A stretch of DNA of 64,000 nt from Hyaloperonospora brassicae. Taxonomy: Eukaryota; Oomycota; Peronosporomycetes; Peronosporales; Peronosporaceae. The stretch spans positions 62,001 to 126,000 of the forward strand of contig CANTFL010000388.1 of NCBI GenBank assembly GCA_947650285.1, read 5' to 3'. Below, piece by piece: positions 35,044 through 49,336 of this stretch. Below the pieces are notes generated by a model. The model searched no databases. It saw only the letters and a list, made by a program, of their open reading frames with translations, and was not told the origin of the DNA. Numbering within the stretch: position 1 is the stretch's first letter; every line of letters starts with the position of its first letter. The position numbers and the translations under genes are program-made.

Positions 35044-35295
35044 ATGAAGATCAAGGTGCTGTACTTTGCGTCGGCGCGGGAGGACGTCGGTCTGCGCGAG
35101 GAGAGTGTCCAGCTGCCGGACGAGAGCAACACTACGCTCGCGTCACTGCGCCGTCTGCTGGTTGACAAGTACCCGCACGTTGCGTCCAGCATCGACCGCA
35201 TCACTTTCGCACTCAATCTCGAGTACTCTGACGACGACATGGCGCTGGCGGACGGAGACGAAGTGGCGCTGATTCCTCCCATCAGTGGCGGGTGA
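35044..35295 (+). CDS. MOCS2A: Molybdopterin synthase sulfur-carrier (small) subunit, MoaD/MOCS2A
   Basis: 83 residues, start at the ATG at 35044, where the conserved MKIKVLYFASAREDVG begins; the open frame upstream is not conserved in character. Ubiquitin-fold protein whose C-terminal Gly-Gly (PPISGG) is thiocarboxylated and gives sulfur to precursor Z with the large subunit in molybdenum-cofactor synthesis in the cytosol. The block LADGDEVALIPPISGG and the total length match the family. It ends 200 bp from the convergent PEX13. In animals the small and large subunits share one bicistronic gene; no large subunit is visible here. Confidence 0.93.
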   Translation: MKIKVLYFASAREDVGLREESVQLPDESNTTLASLRRLLVDKYPHVASSIDRITFALNLEYSDDDMALADGDEVALIPPISGG

Positions 35296-35495
35296 AGCTG
35301 ACTGGATCCGACCAACAACGGAGACAGAGAGATACCGGGGCACGAGAGCGAAAGAGACACGAGGAGCCATTAGCCGTAAAAAGTATATCGATAATCGATC
35401 CAATCCACACCTTGTGCGACTTGTTTGTCCCACCTGTGCAACCAAACAACACCCACGAGGCTGTCTGCAACCACAGAGTCGGCAAACTGTCTGCT

Positions 35496-36568
35496 TTACA
35501 AGTGCCGGACGCCCACCGTATGCTCGAAAATGTGCTCGAGGTCTCGATGGACGCTACTGGACGGCGGCGCGACCAGCAGCTTCTGGAGCGACGTCCTGGC
35601 ACGCAGCCACCGCAGTCCCTTGTACAGCACTGCGAGTGTCGCCATGCTCAGAATGAACTGGAAGATACGCACTCGACGTCGACGACTTTGCTCCTCCTCT
35701 TCCGTCACGGGCGGCTCGCCATGTCGCGGGTGACCAGGTGGAAACACTGGCCGTGGAGCCAGCAGGGCAGCCACACCCGCGCACATGGCGCCAATGCGTT
35801 CCAGAAAGTGCACAGAACTCCCTGCAACAGACGCAGTGGTGACATGATGTCGAAGTCAGCACAACAGCAGCGTCCCGGTCTTAGTGTGAAGGAACTACAG
35901 TACAACTGAGTGCTTTTGCCCCGCACCGATACAAAAGTTGAGCGCCTCTGCGTTCATCCCCAGCAGTTCCGATATCTGACCGACAGAGCTCACGATCTGG
36001 TGGAAGCTCGAGAGCCAGCCTAGTCCACCATCTCTTCCTCCTCCGTTCATCGGGTCCATGTGACTGCCGCCAAGGGAGCCGCCGTACCCCATTCGGGACA
36101 TGCCGCCGTACCCTCCATAACCGCCGCCTCCGACCAGACCACTGCTACCGTACGAGAGCGGGCCTCCAGTGTAACCCCCCGCGTACCCCTGCATGCCTCC
36201 GCCGTACCCCGCGTTGCTATACCCCGTCCCATACATCGAGCCCAGTCCCGTTCCGTACCCCGTCGGTGCGTACCCTAACGCGCCTCCATAGGGAGACGTG
36301 GGCCCAAGCGCTGAGGCTGCAGGCGGTCCGAACGGCGCAGCAGGAGACGACACGGACACAGACGCGGCAGCACCTGCAGACGGGACGGACCCGACGGTCT
36401 CCGACGTCAGCAACTTGTTGTCGTCGTCGTCTGCAGTGGCAGCAGCGAGCAGTACGTTGTGGGCACAGGAGCGACGAGATATCAGTCAGTCAGTCAGTCA
36501 CGACGCGGCGACGCACCGACAGTCTGCTGCGTTCTTCTCAGCGGGTTCTCCCAGGGCTTGACGGGCAT
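35496..36568 (-). CDS. PEX13: Peroxin 13, peroxisomal docking protein
   Basis: Three exons proposed: 36568-36517, 36430-35927 and 35821-35496 (introns 86 and 105 bp, GT...AG), 293 residues. The N-terminus MPVKPWENP carries the family's KPWE motif. A long Gly/Tyr-rich stretch (GYGTGLGSMYGTGYSNAGYG, then GGGGYGGYGG) precedes WLSSFHQIVSSVGQISELLG and MNAEALNFCIGSSVHFLERI, the conserved core, which spans the second junction. A hydrophobic segment (IFQFILSMATLAVLYKGL) follows. PEX13 is part of the peroxisomal matrix import pore; the Tyr/Gly region forms a permeable phase. There is no C-terminal SH3 domain, as in plants. It is divergent from the PDI gene (573 bp apart). Splice sites are predicted. 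Confidence 0.9.
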
Positions 36569-37141
36569 GAGAGCACGGGGGTACGGCGTACACTGCGACG
36601 CGTTCGGGCGCAGCGACTGCAGTAGGGAACGGGCGGCGACGACAATATCCGTACGTGGATGTTGTTATCCAACGGCAGATATTATGAGTCTGTAGCTGTA
36701 GGCCCCGAGAGTCTGAAAGACCACTTTGTGGATAGTTCCCCCGCAGCATTTTCGCTTCATTACCCTAATCCACGCGAATCCCGAGTGCACGGTATGATGA
36801 AAACGTCGCACATATGCCATACTACTAGTCACCCAAATGAGCAAACACACAATACCTCGATTCAAAAAAACCCATCTGCTTAGCACACACACCCACACCC
36901 ACACAAAACCCAGCGTCCACCTCTCACGTCGGAAGTCCCTCCTCCAGCCCCCCCTCCCCGCGTTTCAAGCCCCCAATCCAATGCACGCATCCTCTACCTC
37001 ATCATAATCTCTCTAATCTAATCCACCCACCATCCACCCACCCACCTCTGCACCCCAAACTCAATCAACACCCAAAGTCCTCTTCGCGCCACGCACGATC
37101 CCGCGCGCCGTCCCCTCCTTCGCCGCCGCTTCCTCTCGCGC
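36569..37141. promoter_or_regulatory. Bidirectional intergenic region between PEX13 and PDI
   Basis: 573 bases between divergent starts. The PDI side (36880-37080) is a C-rich, pyrimidine-rich tract with CACCCA repeats, probably promoter sequence. No distinct motif can be claimed. Confidence 0.45.
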
Positions 37142-38284
37142 ATGCCGCCCCCACGCGCCGCCGCGCCGCACCTCCTGCTCCTCCTCGCACTCGTCGCGCT
37201 GTCGTCTGCCCCGTCCCGCGTCCAGGCCGCGCCCGTCTCCCTCACGGACGCCACGTTCGACCACGCCACCAGCACGAACGTCTGGTTCATCAAGTTCTAC
37301 GCGCCCTGGTGCAGCCATTGCAAGCAGCTCGCGCCCACAATCGCCGCGCTGGCCGCCGCCCCCGCGCTCCACGACACGAACGTGCGCGTGGCGACCGTCG
37401 ACTGCACCGCCGAGCGCAGCGTCTGCGCGCGCTTCAGCGTCGGCTCGTACCCGACGCTCAAAGTCGTGGCACAGGGCCACGCGTACGACTACAGCGGCCG
37501 GCGCGACGTGCCGACAATGGCTACCTTTGCGCTCGGGGGCTACAAGACCACGTTTGGCGAGCCCGTGGTGAGCGACGAGGAGCACGTGGCGCAGCGCGCG
37601 GCGGCCGCGGCCGAGCAGCAGGAGAACGAGCGCCAGAGCGCCGTCGTGCCGCTCACGACGGCCTCGTTCGAGCGCGACGTGCTGGCGAGCCACGAGCCGT
37701 GGCTGATCAAGTTCTACGCGCCCTGGTGCGGCCACTGCAAGCGCCTGGCGCCCACGTGGAACAAGCTGAGCCGCACGCTGCAGGAGCGCGGCAGCCGCAC
37801 GCGCGTGGCCAAAGTGGACTGCACCGTGCACCGCCGCGTGTGCTCGCGCTTTGGCGTGCACGGCTACCCCTCGCTCGTGTACATTAACGACGGCCACGTG
37901 TACCGGTACAAGGGCGGGCGGTCGCTGGCTGCGTTTGTGGACTTTGTCGAGAGCGGCTGGGAGACGGCCGAGTCCACAGGCCCAGTGCCGGACGAGGGCT
38001 TTTTCTCCAAGATCGTCGACACGGTCATTGAGTGGGCGACGGAGCACACGGTGCTGGCGGTGCTGGCGTGTATTCTCGTAGTCGCGATTGTCGTGGCGAT
38101 CTTGGTCGCGCTGCTGGACTACTGGCTCGGGGCCGACGACGTGGCGCAGTACAAGCGGGTGCTGGACGAGAAAGAAGCGGGCGAGACGCAGGACGGAGAA
38201 GAGGAGGAAGAGGAGGAACTGCCGCCGCGCACGCCGTCTGCAGCAGAGGCCAAGAAGTCTGGCCAGAAGCCAAAGGGCGAGTAA
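37142..38284 (+). CDS. Membrane-anchored protein disulfide isomerase with two thioredoxin domains
   Basis: 380 residues, no intron. Signal peptide 1-30 (Leu-rich core LLLLLALVALSSAP). Thioredoxin domain 1 has WCSHC at residues 56-60, domain 2 WCGHC at 195-199; each has the cis-proline loop (GSYPTLK, GYPSLVY) and an extra Cys pair (DCTAERSVC, DCTVHRRVC). Residues 303-327 form a membrane helix (VLAVLACILVVAIVVAILVA), followed by a tail with an acidic run near 353-359. There is no KDEL-type signal; the end is KPKGE. It should sit in the endoplasmic reticulum membrane with both active sites in the lumen, forming disulfides in secreted proteins, plausibly including the cysteine-rich effectors. Very high GC in third positions creates long antisense frames that are not genes. 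Confidence 0.92.
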   Translation: MPPPRAAAPHLLLLLALVALSSAPSRVQAAPVSLTDATFDHATSTNVWFIKFYAPWCSHCKQLAPTIAALAAAPALHDTNVRVATVDCTAERSVCARFSVGSYPTLKVVAQGHAYDYSGRRDVPTMATFALGGYKTTFGEPVVSDEEHVAQRAAAAAEQQENERQSAVVPLTTASFERDVLASHEPWLIKFYAPWCGHCKRLAPTWNKLSRTLQERGSRTRVAKVDCTVHRRVCSRFGVHGYPSLVYINDGHVYRYKGGRSLAAFVDFVESGWETAESTGPVPDEGFFSKIVDTVIEWATEHTVLAVLACILVVAIVVAILVALLDYWLGADDVAQYKRVLDEKEAGETQDGEEEEEEELPPRTPSAAEAKKSGQKPKGE

Positions 38285-38547
38285 CGCTGACGTGTCGCTT
38301 GGAATGCTCGTTGGTTGGTGTGCTGCTGCTGCTGGAATGGCGCACCGATCGAATGTCCGATGGATCGAGTGAAAGCAGAAACGAACAAGCACTGGATCAC
38401 GGCTCGAGATGCTCCGACCGACTCGTAGCTGGCTGGGCGAGGCTACCCACCTCGCAGGGCAGTAGTAGTGCAGTCCATTATCGTTCCCATCACGGACCGG
38501 CAATGAACATGTGCAGCTGCAGACGCGGTCTTGCCTTGTGTTTGTGT

Positions 38548-39248
38548 CTAGAGCTGTTCCTCGGCTGTCGATGTCGTTGCAGCGCTTTGGACGACGGACG
38601 TCCAGTACTCAATCACTTCCAGGTACCACATGGGCTCGCGTTGCTGCTTGGCATCCAACTTGATCACCTGGTGCGCCAGCATTGCACGCATCGACAAGTC
38701 CGTACTGCCTTTGGTCTTCTGCATCGGCCCGATCGCCATGACGTAGTCCCCTGTGCATGGACAACGAACGACGTCGGTAGGCGGTGGTCAGCCAGCAGTA
38801 TCAGCAGCGATGGCGATGGAAAAAGCGGCTACAGCGACTGCATCTGCCACCGACCTACGCGAGGTCGGGCATCGATACCCGAAGGCACACGTTTCAGGTA
38901 ACTCTTGAGCTCAAGTCGCAAGACGCCAGTGCCGTCGTCCACTGTGCACTGCGCACATCCTTCGGTGGTTGAGACCACGACGCCCTGCAGGAAGTACGCG
39001 ACAGACCGACCGGTCGAAGAATAGTGAGTTCACTGCTAAGATATGAGCTGTTTCGGCCAGGTGAGTGACGGCGTTGGGACACGCAACGTAATGGGTTCAG
39101 TCACCTGGAGCCAAAGACGGGAGCACTCGATGCCATTGATCCGGACGACCGAACGGGTCGGGACTTGCAGTGCAGTGTGGATCTGCCCGACAAAAGCTTT
39201 GACAGTGCTGCTGTCGTTGCCACGTCGTCCTGGGGCTGCGGTCGCCAT
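38548..39248 (-). CDS. RMI2: RecQ-mediated genome instability protein 2 (OB-fold)
   Basis: Three exons proposed: 39248-39105, 38984-38855, 38750-38548; introns 120 and 104 bp with GT...AG; 158 residues. Landmarks: AFVGQIHTALQVP, then CSRLWLQ joined to GVVVSTTEGCAQCTVDDGTG, LRLELKSYLKRVPSG, and VGDYVMAIGPMQKTKG across the second junction; the end is EPMWYLEVIEYWTSV. This follows vertebrate RMI2 strand by strand (WLQG near the OB-fold start, the YVM-x-G strand, and a final MW-x-LEV helix). RMI2 pairs with RMI1 in the BLM/Sgs1-TOP3 dissolvasome that resolves double Holliday junctions in the nucleus. Length is close to human RMI2. Convergent with PDI, 263 bp apart. Confidence 0.85.
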
Positions 39249-39448
39249 CTGAACGACAAAAGGTCAAGTGAACCACAAGGAGTACAAAAGAGAGAGACCA
39301 AAGGGTCGGCACCCGTCTCCTCCCCTCCCCCTCTGTTGTCGCAGTACAAGTGGCACAAGGCAGAAGGACCCGTTGCAACACAGGGAGAGTCGAGCTGACA
39401 AGTGCTTCATTTTCGTGCTACTCAACTGCGCGCGACCGCGTGGGAATC

Positions 39449-40373
39449 TTAAATGAGCTTCTGGGTGACAGCAGCGCCCTTGAGTCCCGCTTGCTCGATT
39501 GTTGCGTCGAGGTCCGTTGACACGGGACGTGGCGGGAACCCAGCCAGCAGTGTGTAGGCTTGCGCCCCCGCATCGTTCCTGCAGCCAATGCCACCACACA
39601 CAATCGTCAATGGTGAATACCAATAGCACTCACTCTCCTTCCCTTCCTTCCCTTCCCCTCTCCCTCCTCTTTCTATCCCTGCGACCGCCATCACCCCATC
39701 CACCAACATCCACACTTACGTACAGCTGAATGATCGCGTGCACGTCCCGAATCGTGTGGTCCAAATTCAGCGTCTCCCGCAGTCGCTGGCCATTGTGCAG
39801 ACGAAGCTGCAGCGTTGTCGTGGGCTTCTTGTCATCAATCACGGGACGCTCGGCCGTCTGGACCTCGTCTCCTTGGATCACGGCTTCAGCGCCATACGTC
39901 CTCGAACCCATGACCTGTCCCTCGCCACTGAAGGCCGTATACGCAGGTGGCGGCGGCGCCACATACGCTTCCTCGCGCTTGTCCACGAGACTGATTTCCA
40001 CGGGTTCATTGCGGTTCTCCCCCTCGAGCTCTTGCGGCACGTGGCCCTGCTCCAGCGCCTCAAGGAACGGCCGATTCGCCGCGTCGGAACGTGCGCGGTA
40101 CGGCCCGTCGTTTACTGTGAAGCCGTCTCGGTAGAACGTGATGACATGTCGAGGCTGCGTGGACGCACCAGCCGCTGCACGGGCGTCTTGCTGCGCTCGG
40201 CCAATGATGTTCGCCACGTGGTCGTCGCTGGCGGGACCAATGACGGACAACCCGCTGCCTCCGCCGCGGTCCGACGTCCCGCCCGCGTAGTACTGATTCG
40301 GCTCGTCGCTCTCCTGCCGCTGGTCGTCGCTGCGGCGGTCGCTGAGACTCGAGAGCCCGACGATGTTCGCCAT
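39449..40373 (-). CDS. p47/Shp1-type SEP and UBX domain cofactor of CDC48/p97
   Basis: Two exons: 40373-39724 and 39578-39449 (intron 145 bp, GTACGT...CAG), 259 residues. The N-terminus has a p47-like DEPNQYYAGG segment (24-32). SEP domain about 76-140 (HVITFYRDGFTVNDGPYR, FLEALEQGHVPQEL). UBX domain about 184-259 (TTTLQLRLHNGQRLRETLN; AIIQL joined to NDAGAQAYTLLAGFPPRPVS across the junction; the FPPRP loop takes the place of the FPR loop that contacts p97). No N-terminal UBA is present. Such cofactors direct CDC48 to membrane fusion and to PP1 maturation and ubiquitin-dependent work. Tandem with RMI2 and PEX1. A perfect hairpin lies 112-163 bp upstream of the start. Confidence 0.92.
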
Positions 40374-40484
40374 TTTGTTGCGTGGCGTATCGCTCGCGTT
40401 TGTTTCTGGGATTTAGTTCCGATACTGCTGGAATTTCAGGGATCTATCCCAGGGATTTCGGATAGCTGGTGGCGGCTGTTGGTA

Positions 40485-40536
40485 TTGATGTGTAGGACTG
40501 TTTCTTGTATGGATATACAACAGTCCTACACATCAA
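40485..40536. repeat. Perfect 18-bp hairpin between the UBX gene and PEX1
   Basis: TTGATGTGTAGGACTGTT (40485-40502) and its exact complement at 40519-40536, with a 16-base loop containing GTATGGATAT. It lies in the 299 bp between the PEX1 stop and the UBX start. Related in sequence to the hairpin at 17359-17419. Confidence 0.9.
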
Positions 40537-40672
40537 CACATCCGTCGAGAACCGACGGATTGTCGCTGAAGCGTGCAGGACAAGTCAACAATTGGGAACA
40601 AGGCTCTACAAGGTCAAATTAACGTGCCAAGAGCGATCGGTAGACGGATAGATCAATGGACGAAACGTCTTG

Positions 40673-44982
<4,310 letters not shown>

Positions 44983-45062
44983 CCGCGCAAATGAGACGTC
45001 AAGTCAATATGGAGTTCTGTTTCGACGCTTTTTGCGGGTGACGAAAATAGACACCACAGCTA

Positions 45063-47615
45063 CACCGATGACCGTAATTAGTGTGGGTTCAGAATTAGTG
45101 TGGGTTCAGAATTAGTGTGGGTTCAGAATTAGTGCGGTCCAGATTAATATATGTTTCGAGAGAGTTGCGAATTGGGAGGCTGAGAAATAGTGCGCACTCC
45201 GCACGGACTTTACAAAATTCGTGATTAATACACTGTTCAGTAAAATGACGTCATTCTCATTCGAATTTTGACCGTGCAAGTGCTTTGACGGTGGTTTTAA
45301 GCAGTGTCGAGGCGTTGAACTCTCCATCACCGATTATCGCTGCTTTTGCACGTACTGCCGGCGCTAATGCCCCAGCAAGCGATGTCGATGACGAAAAACT
45401 TGATGACAACGAAGATGTAGGAGAGGGAGAAGAGAAGATCCTAGATGAGAATCACGATCTCGATGATCAACTCGTCAAAAAGCGCAAGCGCAAGCGCAAG
45501 CTTCAACAGGTTGTATCGATAACGTCGCGGCTCACTGTGATTAATTGGATGATAACTGATGCAGACCAGAATGATGAACAAGCTTGATCCTTGAAGCGAT
45601 CGCCAAATTTCCCTCAGAGTTCCGCGTAAACTACAAGGTATGTTAAAGTGAGCTTCTTCAAACAATGGTATTGACAATGACTGTATGCAAGCTAATTGTA
45701 CCAAAGCCACAAGGTGGTGGATAACGCGCGATAAAGTTGGTGAATATGGCGGTACAAATCCAAAGTCGATATCAGCAGTTTTCCATCAGTGCGAGAGAGG
45801 GTCAACCTTAAGGCTGTTGCTGGCAGAGGAAGGAGCCGATCTGAATGAGCGTCCTACCTGTACATGTAGTTGCTGTCCGAATTTATGCGGCTTAAGGCCG
45901 CTGGAGTCAAATTGTCTCCAGCCCTGATTGGTCAACTTGCTCGCACTGTCATGAACGATGCGCCATTATACAATTCCAACTTCATTGATTCATTCGACGA
46001 TAAACCCATCGTCGACAAAATAAAGACACGATGGGTTCAGCAGTTCATGGTATATAGTTTATTTACACATGTACATAGGTAACTTTGTGATTGAATTTGT
46101 TTGCTGCAATAGGAGGTGCATGGAAAAGTCCATCGGGAATAGACCGGGAAGCTTATGGTCAGCGCCGCGAAGCAGGACCATACCGAGAAAACGGATTTGT
46201 ACCATATGGGCGAGTTGCGCCGTGGTTTCGAGTCAGGAACCCTGAACGAGGACCTGCATTGTAATATGAACGAAACTCATTTCGTGACCAATTGCGACAA
46301 CGGTCGTACACTTGGTTTTCTTGGTGATACAGAGATTAAATACGCCGATGTTGTGTCGGGTGGTATCGGGATGACCATGATGGTCTAGATCACGGGCGGT
46401 TCGCATGCGGGAATTGGTGCACCGATGATGATCTTTCAGAATCCAAGCCGATCATACCCTATAAATGGTCTTCCAGACGATGTACCTGGTGCTTTATACC
46501 GATCTGAGCCTAAAGGATGGAATGATAAAAAGGTTGGTGTCTCATGTATCATGAATTATCTATAATACTCCATATTAGATATATTTTTACAGAGTTACAG
46601 GTATTTCCTCAATCGTTTGACGAGCCACGCGCATTCAAGGGAGATATCACTAGACGAAGGACTGTCATATATGTGGACAACTGTGCCGGCCACAACGACA
46701 GTCCAGAATCACGTGCTATTCTCTTGAAGACCAACACTGAGTTATGCTATTTTCTACCCTGCGCGACCGATCTTGTTCAGCCTACCGACTCTTTCGTCAT
46801 CTCAAAAATCAAGGACGAATGGACCCGATTGTAGGAGGTCGAGAAGATGCGCATGATAAAAAGGCGACTGGTCAGACACCGTGCGTAAAAACGGCTCTTG
46901 GTTGGGAAAGCTGAAGAACCCGGGCAAACGCTTCTTCTTGGAACTCGCCGCCACATCCGTACGCGCGGTGAGCGGGATGCGCGACAGTTGGGACTTGACA
47001 TACGCTCGTAAGTCTATGATTCGTTGTGGCATGGCACTTGATGTGAGTGGTCGATGGCACGAATCGCAATTGACGCCGAAACTGCGACAAATTATTGGCA
47101 AATATTGCATCCACTACGATGGCCTTCCCGTTCCAACTTATTGGCAATGTCGTTGTATGTAGTACTAATGACCACATGGCAGGGACGACACTGCATGATT
47201 GTGTGTAACGATGGGATCGACTCATCGTGTTGTTACTGATATCGTAGAGTCGATATTGATAGGCTTAGAGTAGTACAACGAGACGAACTAAGGACCTAGC
47301 TAGATATTATATTCACTTTCGATTTCACCTTCTTCTAAGCGTTTCAACTTTATATCGCCCTTGGCTGTTGCCAAAAGTCATAACAATTAGGCTTTAAATC
47401 ATGTAGCCAAATTCATTATTACATACTGCGCTCTTTCGGTTATTATAAATTCGCACTAATTCTCCGCATTCAAAATTAGTGCGGTCTATACTAAATTTGC
47501 AAGCCCATAATTAGTGCGGATTCTTTAATAGTGTGGTCCGCGCTCATATTTGTGAGCGACTTAAAAATAGGTGGTCCATAAATAGTATGGTCCGCACTGA
47601 TTACGGTCGTCGGTG
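45063..47615 (+). mobile_element. Pogo/Tigger-type DNA transposon, degenerate, TA target site
   Basis: Terminal inverted repeats begin CACCGATGACCGTAATTAGT on the left and CACCGACGACCGTAATCAGT on the right (reverse complement of 47596-47615), each next to TA (45061-45062 and 47616-47617), the duplication expected for Tc1/mariner-pogo elements. Subterminal repeats of AATTAGTGYGG occur on both sides, three of them as a 17-bp tandem (about 45075-45130). The transposase inside is broken. The element lies 80 bp upstream of PEX1. Confidence 0.9.
45285..47162 (+). pseudogene. Pogo-like transposase pseudogene
   Basis: Pieces in order on the plus strand: a basic region and N-terminal helix (KKRKRKRKLQQVV, RLTVINWMITDA), KATRWWITRD, a CENP-B-type helix (EFMRLKAAGVKLSPALIGQL), then the DDE domain: NMNETHFVTNCDNGRTLGF, a stop at 46386, AGIGAPMMIFQNPSRSYP, YVDNCAGHND, LPCATDLVQPTDSFV and the C-terminal GRWHESQLTPKLRQIIGKY. 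Frameshifts and stops separate them. The first catalytic position appears as Asn (MNETHF) where Asp is expected, so the copy is inactive; YVDNCAGH keeps the second Asp. A short intron (45640-45690) may have existed. Confidence 0.8.
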
Positions 47616-47617
47616 TA

Positions 47618-49336
47618 CTTCGACTAGACCTACTCCACTAAAAGGCATTCGCACTTAAGCCGAACCAGGATCCCATGTTGAAGTGGCTTGTCGACCGTTG
47701 CACGGCATGAGGAGACGACCCAAGTAACGACTGCACAAGTTGTCAGTGTGATCGACAGCGAGTGTCTATATGTACAGACAGAGTCGAGTGCAAAAAGACG
47801 TGCGACAGCTCTTGTGGTGCACGATGCCAACTGTCGAACAGAAGCAGAACGAGTCGGTCGACACGGCATTTGACAGATTGGAGCCAGACATGGGTGCAAC
47901 AAGCTGCACGAGCGCAGAAGTCGCCTGGCGTTCGGCCTCTTTCTCCCACTCCCCAATCGTGCAGCGCGTTCGTTCTGATTATAGTTGTCGCTTCTCAATT
48001 GGCTCCTTCGCGTTTGCCTGTAGGAAAGCGCTGTTGGACTTTGCATATGAACCATAGGAGGCGTGCTTGGCACAGAAATCACAGTGTTTGTTGCCGTGCT
48101 TGTAAAGCTGCCCCCACAGATCGATCACCACTGCGATCTCGTGTCAACGCTCCCGCTCATTGCCATCGACTTCATTCCACCATTCTACAGTATGCTCTCT
48201 CCTAGTGTTGGGATCAACACACGTCTCGACAGCTTACATCGGTTCCCGCTGCTTCTTCGTAGCGACTGCGATGGACGTCGTCTCAGGCACTTTGCCTTCA
48301 CGAGGCAGAAACAGCGACTCAGCAACATGCCCACATCCGTAGTACCCACTGGTTCATAGCCGGAGTGGAACGCTGCAGCTGTGTGTCAAACGCGTCTTTC
48401 GCTGCGGGACCCACGAGCTGATCGCGATATGACGAGGACGTCAAGTTCGCTCCACTTCACGATCCAGCGATCCCGAAGACGCCACGACAGTTGCGGTCAA
48501 AGTAGCGCTGGGGCAAAACCAAACACCTCAAACGTTGTCCCACCTGTCACATGGGTGGCATCTGTCGCCAAAGGCAGTTCAGCACCCATTCAGCACATAC
48601 GAGAGTCTCGCGCTTTCGTTCGATCCGTCGTCAGCTCGTTAACTCGACTGTGCTTACAGCCGATCCCGTGGCACCTCTCTGCAAAAAACGTAACGGCTGC
48701 TCGAGCTGTTTTGAGCGCTCCAACATATGTGCACACGGCCTGGTCGCCACCTCACTGGCCGCTTCATGTACATTCTGCGGGCTCAGATCGATGGACAATA
48801 ACAAGTGGACAGTAGTTTCACACCTCGTAGTCGACTTGCGCCGATCTTTTGCCACACGTTCCTAGATAGTAGTCACACAGACACACACACAAGCGCGCAA
48901 ACGGGTTCAACAGAGCAAACGAACACGCACCAATCACGCCAACTCTTGACCCAGCAGCTCTCGATATTTCAGGTAGCAGCTTATGCTAGACGTGTCAAAT
49001 GTGGCCTACTGACTCGTAGGGTCCCTTGCAAAGCTGTCCCAAAACGATAATATAACAACGCATCGACGCCCCCTCTCCTTAGAACTGCATCTCTGTCACA
49101 CCGCAACACAAAAACCACACGAGCAAACAAACATGAGAAAATGATTTAGATATGTACTCTGCAGCAGCACGAGTATTGTACAATACAGCAGTAGCCTCGA
49201 GGCGAGCAACTCCCTGTGAACTGCTGTTGCTTCTGCTGGTACACAGTCAGCTGCGCATCGCGACTATCATCGTCCGTGCACAGGAAGCTGCTGCCCAGTC
49301 GAGTGTACACGTAGCTGTAAACGACGCGTTAGATGG
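47618..49336. other. 1.7 kb unresolved; possible spliced gene
   Basis: Coding-like stretches occur but could not be assembled. On the minus strand about 48370-48260 reads GYYGCGHVAESLFLPREGKV and runs to a stop after KKQREPM, preceded by a possible CAG acceptor; near 48090 it reads KHCDFCAKHASYGSYAKS. Neither matches a family I know. The plus-strand frame 48381-48815 is probably a shadow. 48870-49130 looks like ordinary intergenic sequence. Confidence 0.3.

Noticed and set aside
36298..36625. Plus-strand frames over the PEX13 start
   Set aside because: Shadows of PEX13 exons 1 and 2; the minus strand has KPWE and the Gly/Tyr-rich core in a consistent spliced frame.
37061..38503. A 480-codon minus-strand open frame across the PDI gene
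   Set aside because: It is the antisense shadow of a very GC-rich gene; composition is Arg/His/Ala-rich and no domain appears, while the plus strand has two complete thioredoxin active sites.
39738..40622. 294-codon plus-strand frame over the UBX gene
   Set aside because: Antisense to a gene with clear SEP and UBX domains; no recognisable content of its own.
47630..48082. 150-codon minus-strand frame as a gene
   Set aside because: Low-complexity Ser/Arg/Cys composition and no clear start context; it may overlap a real spliced gene but is not itself supported.
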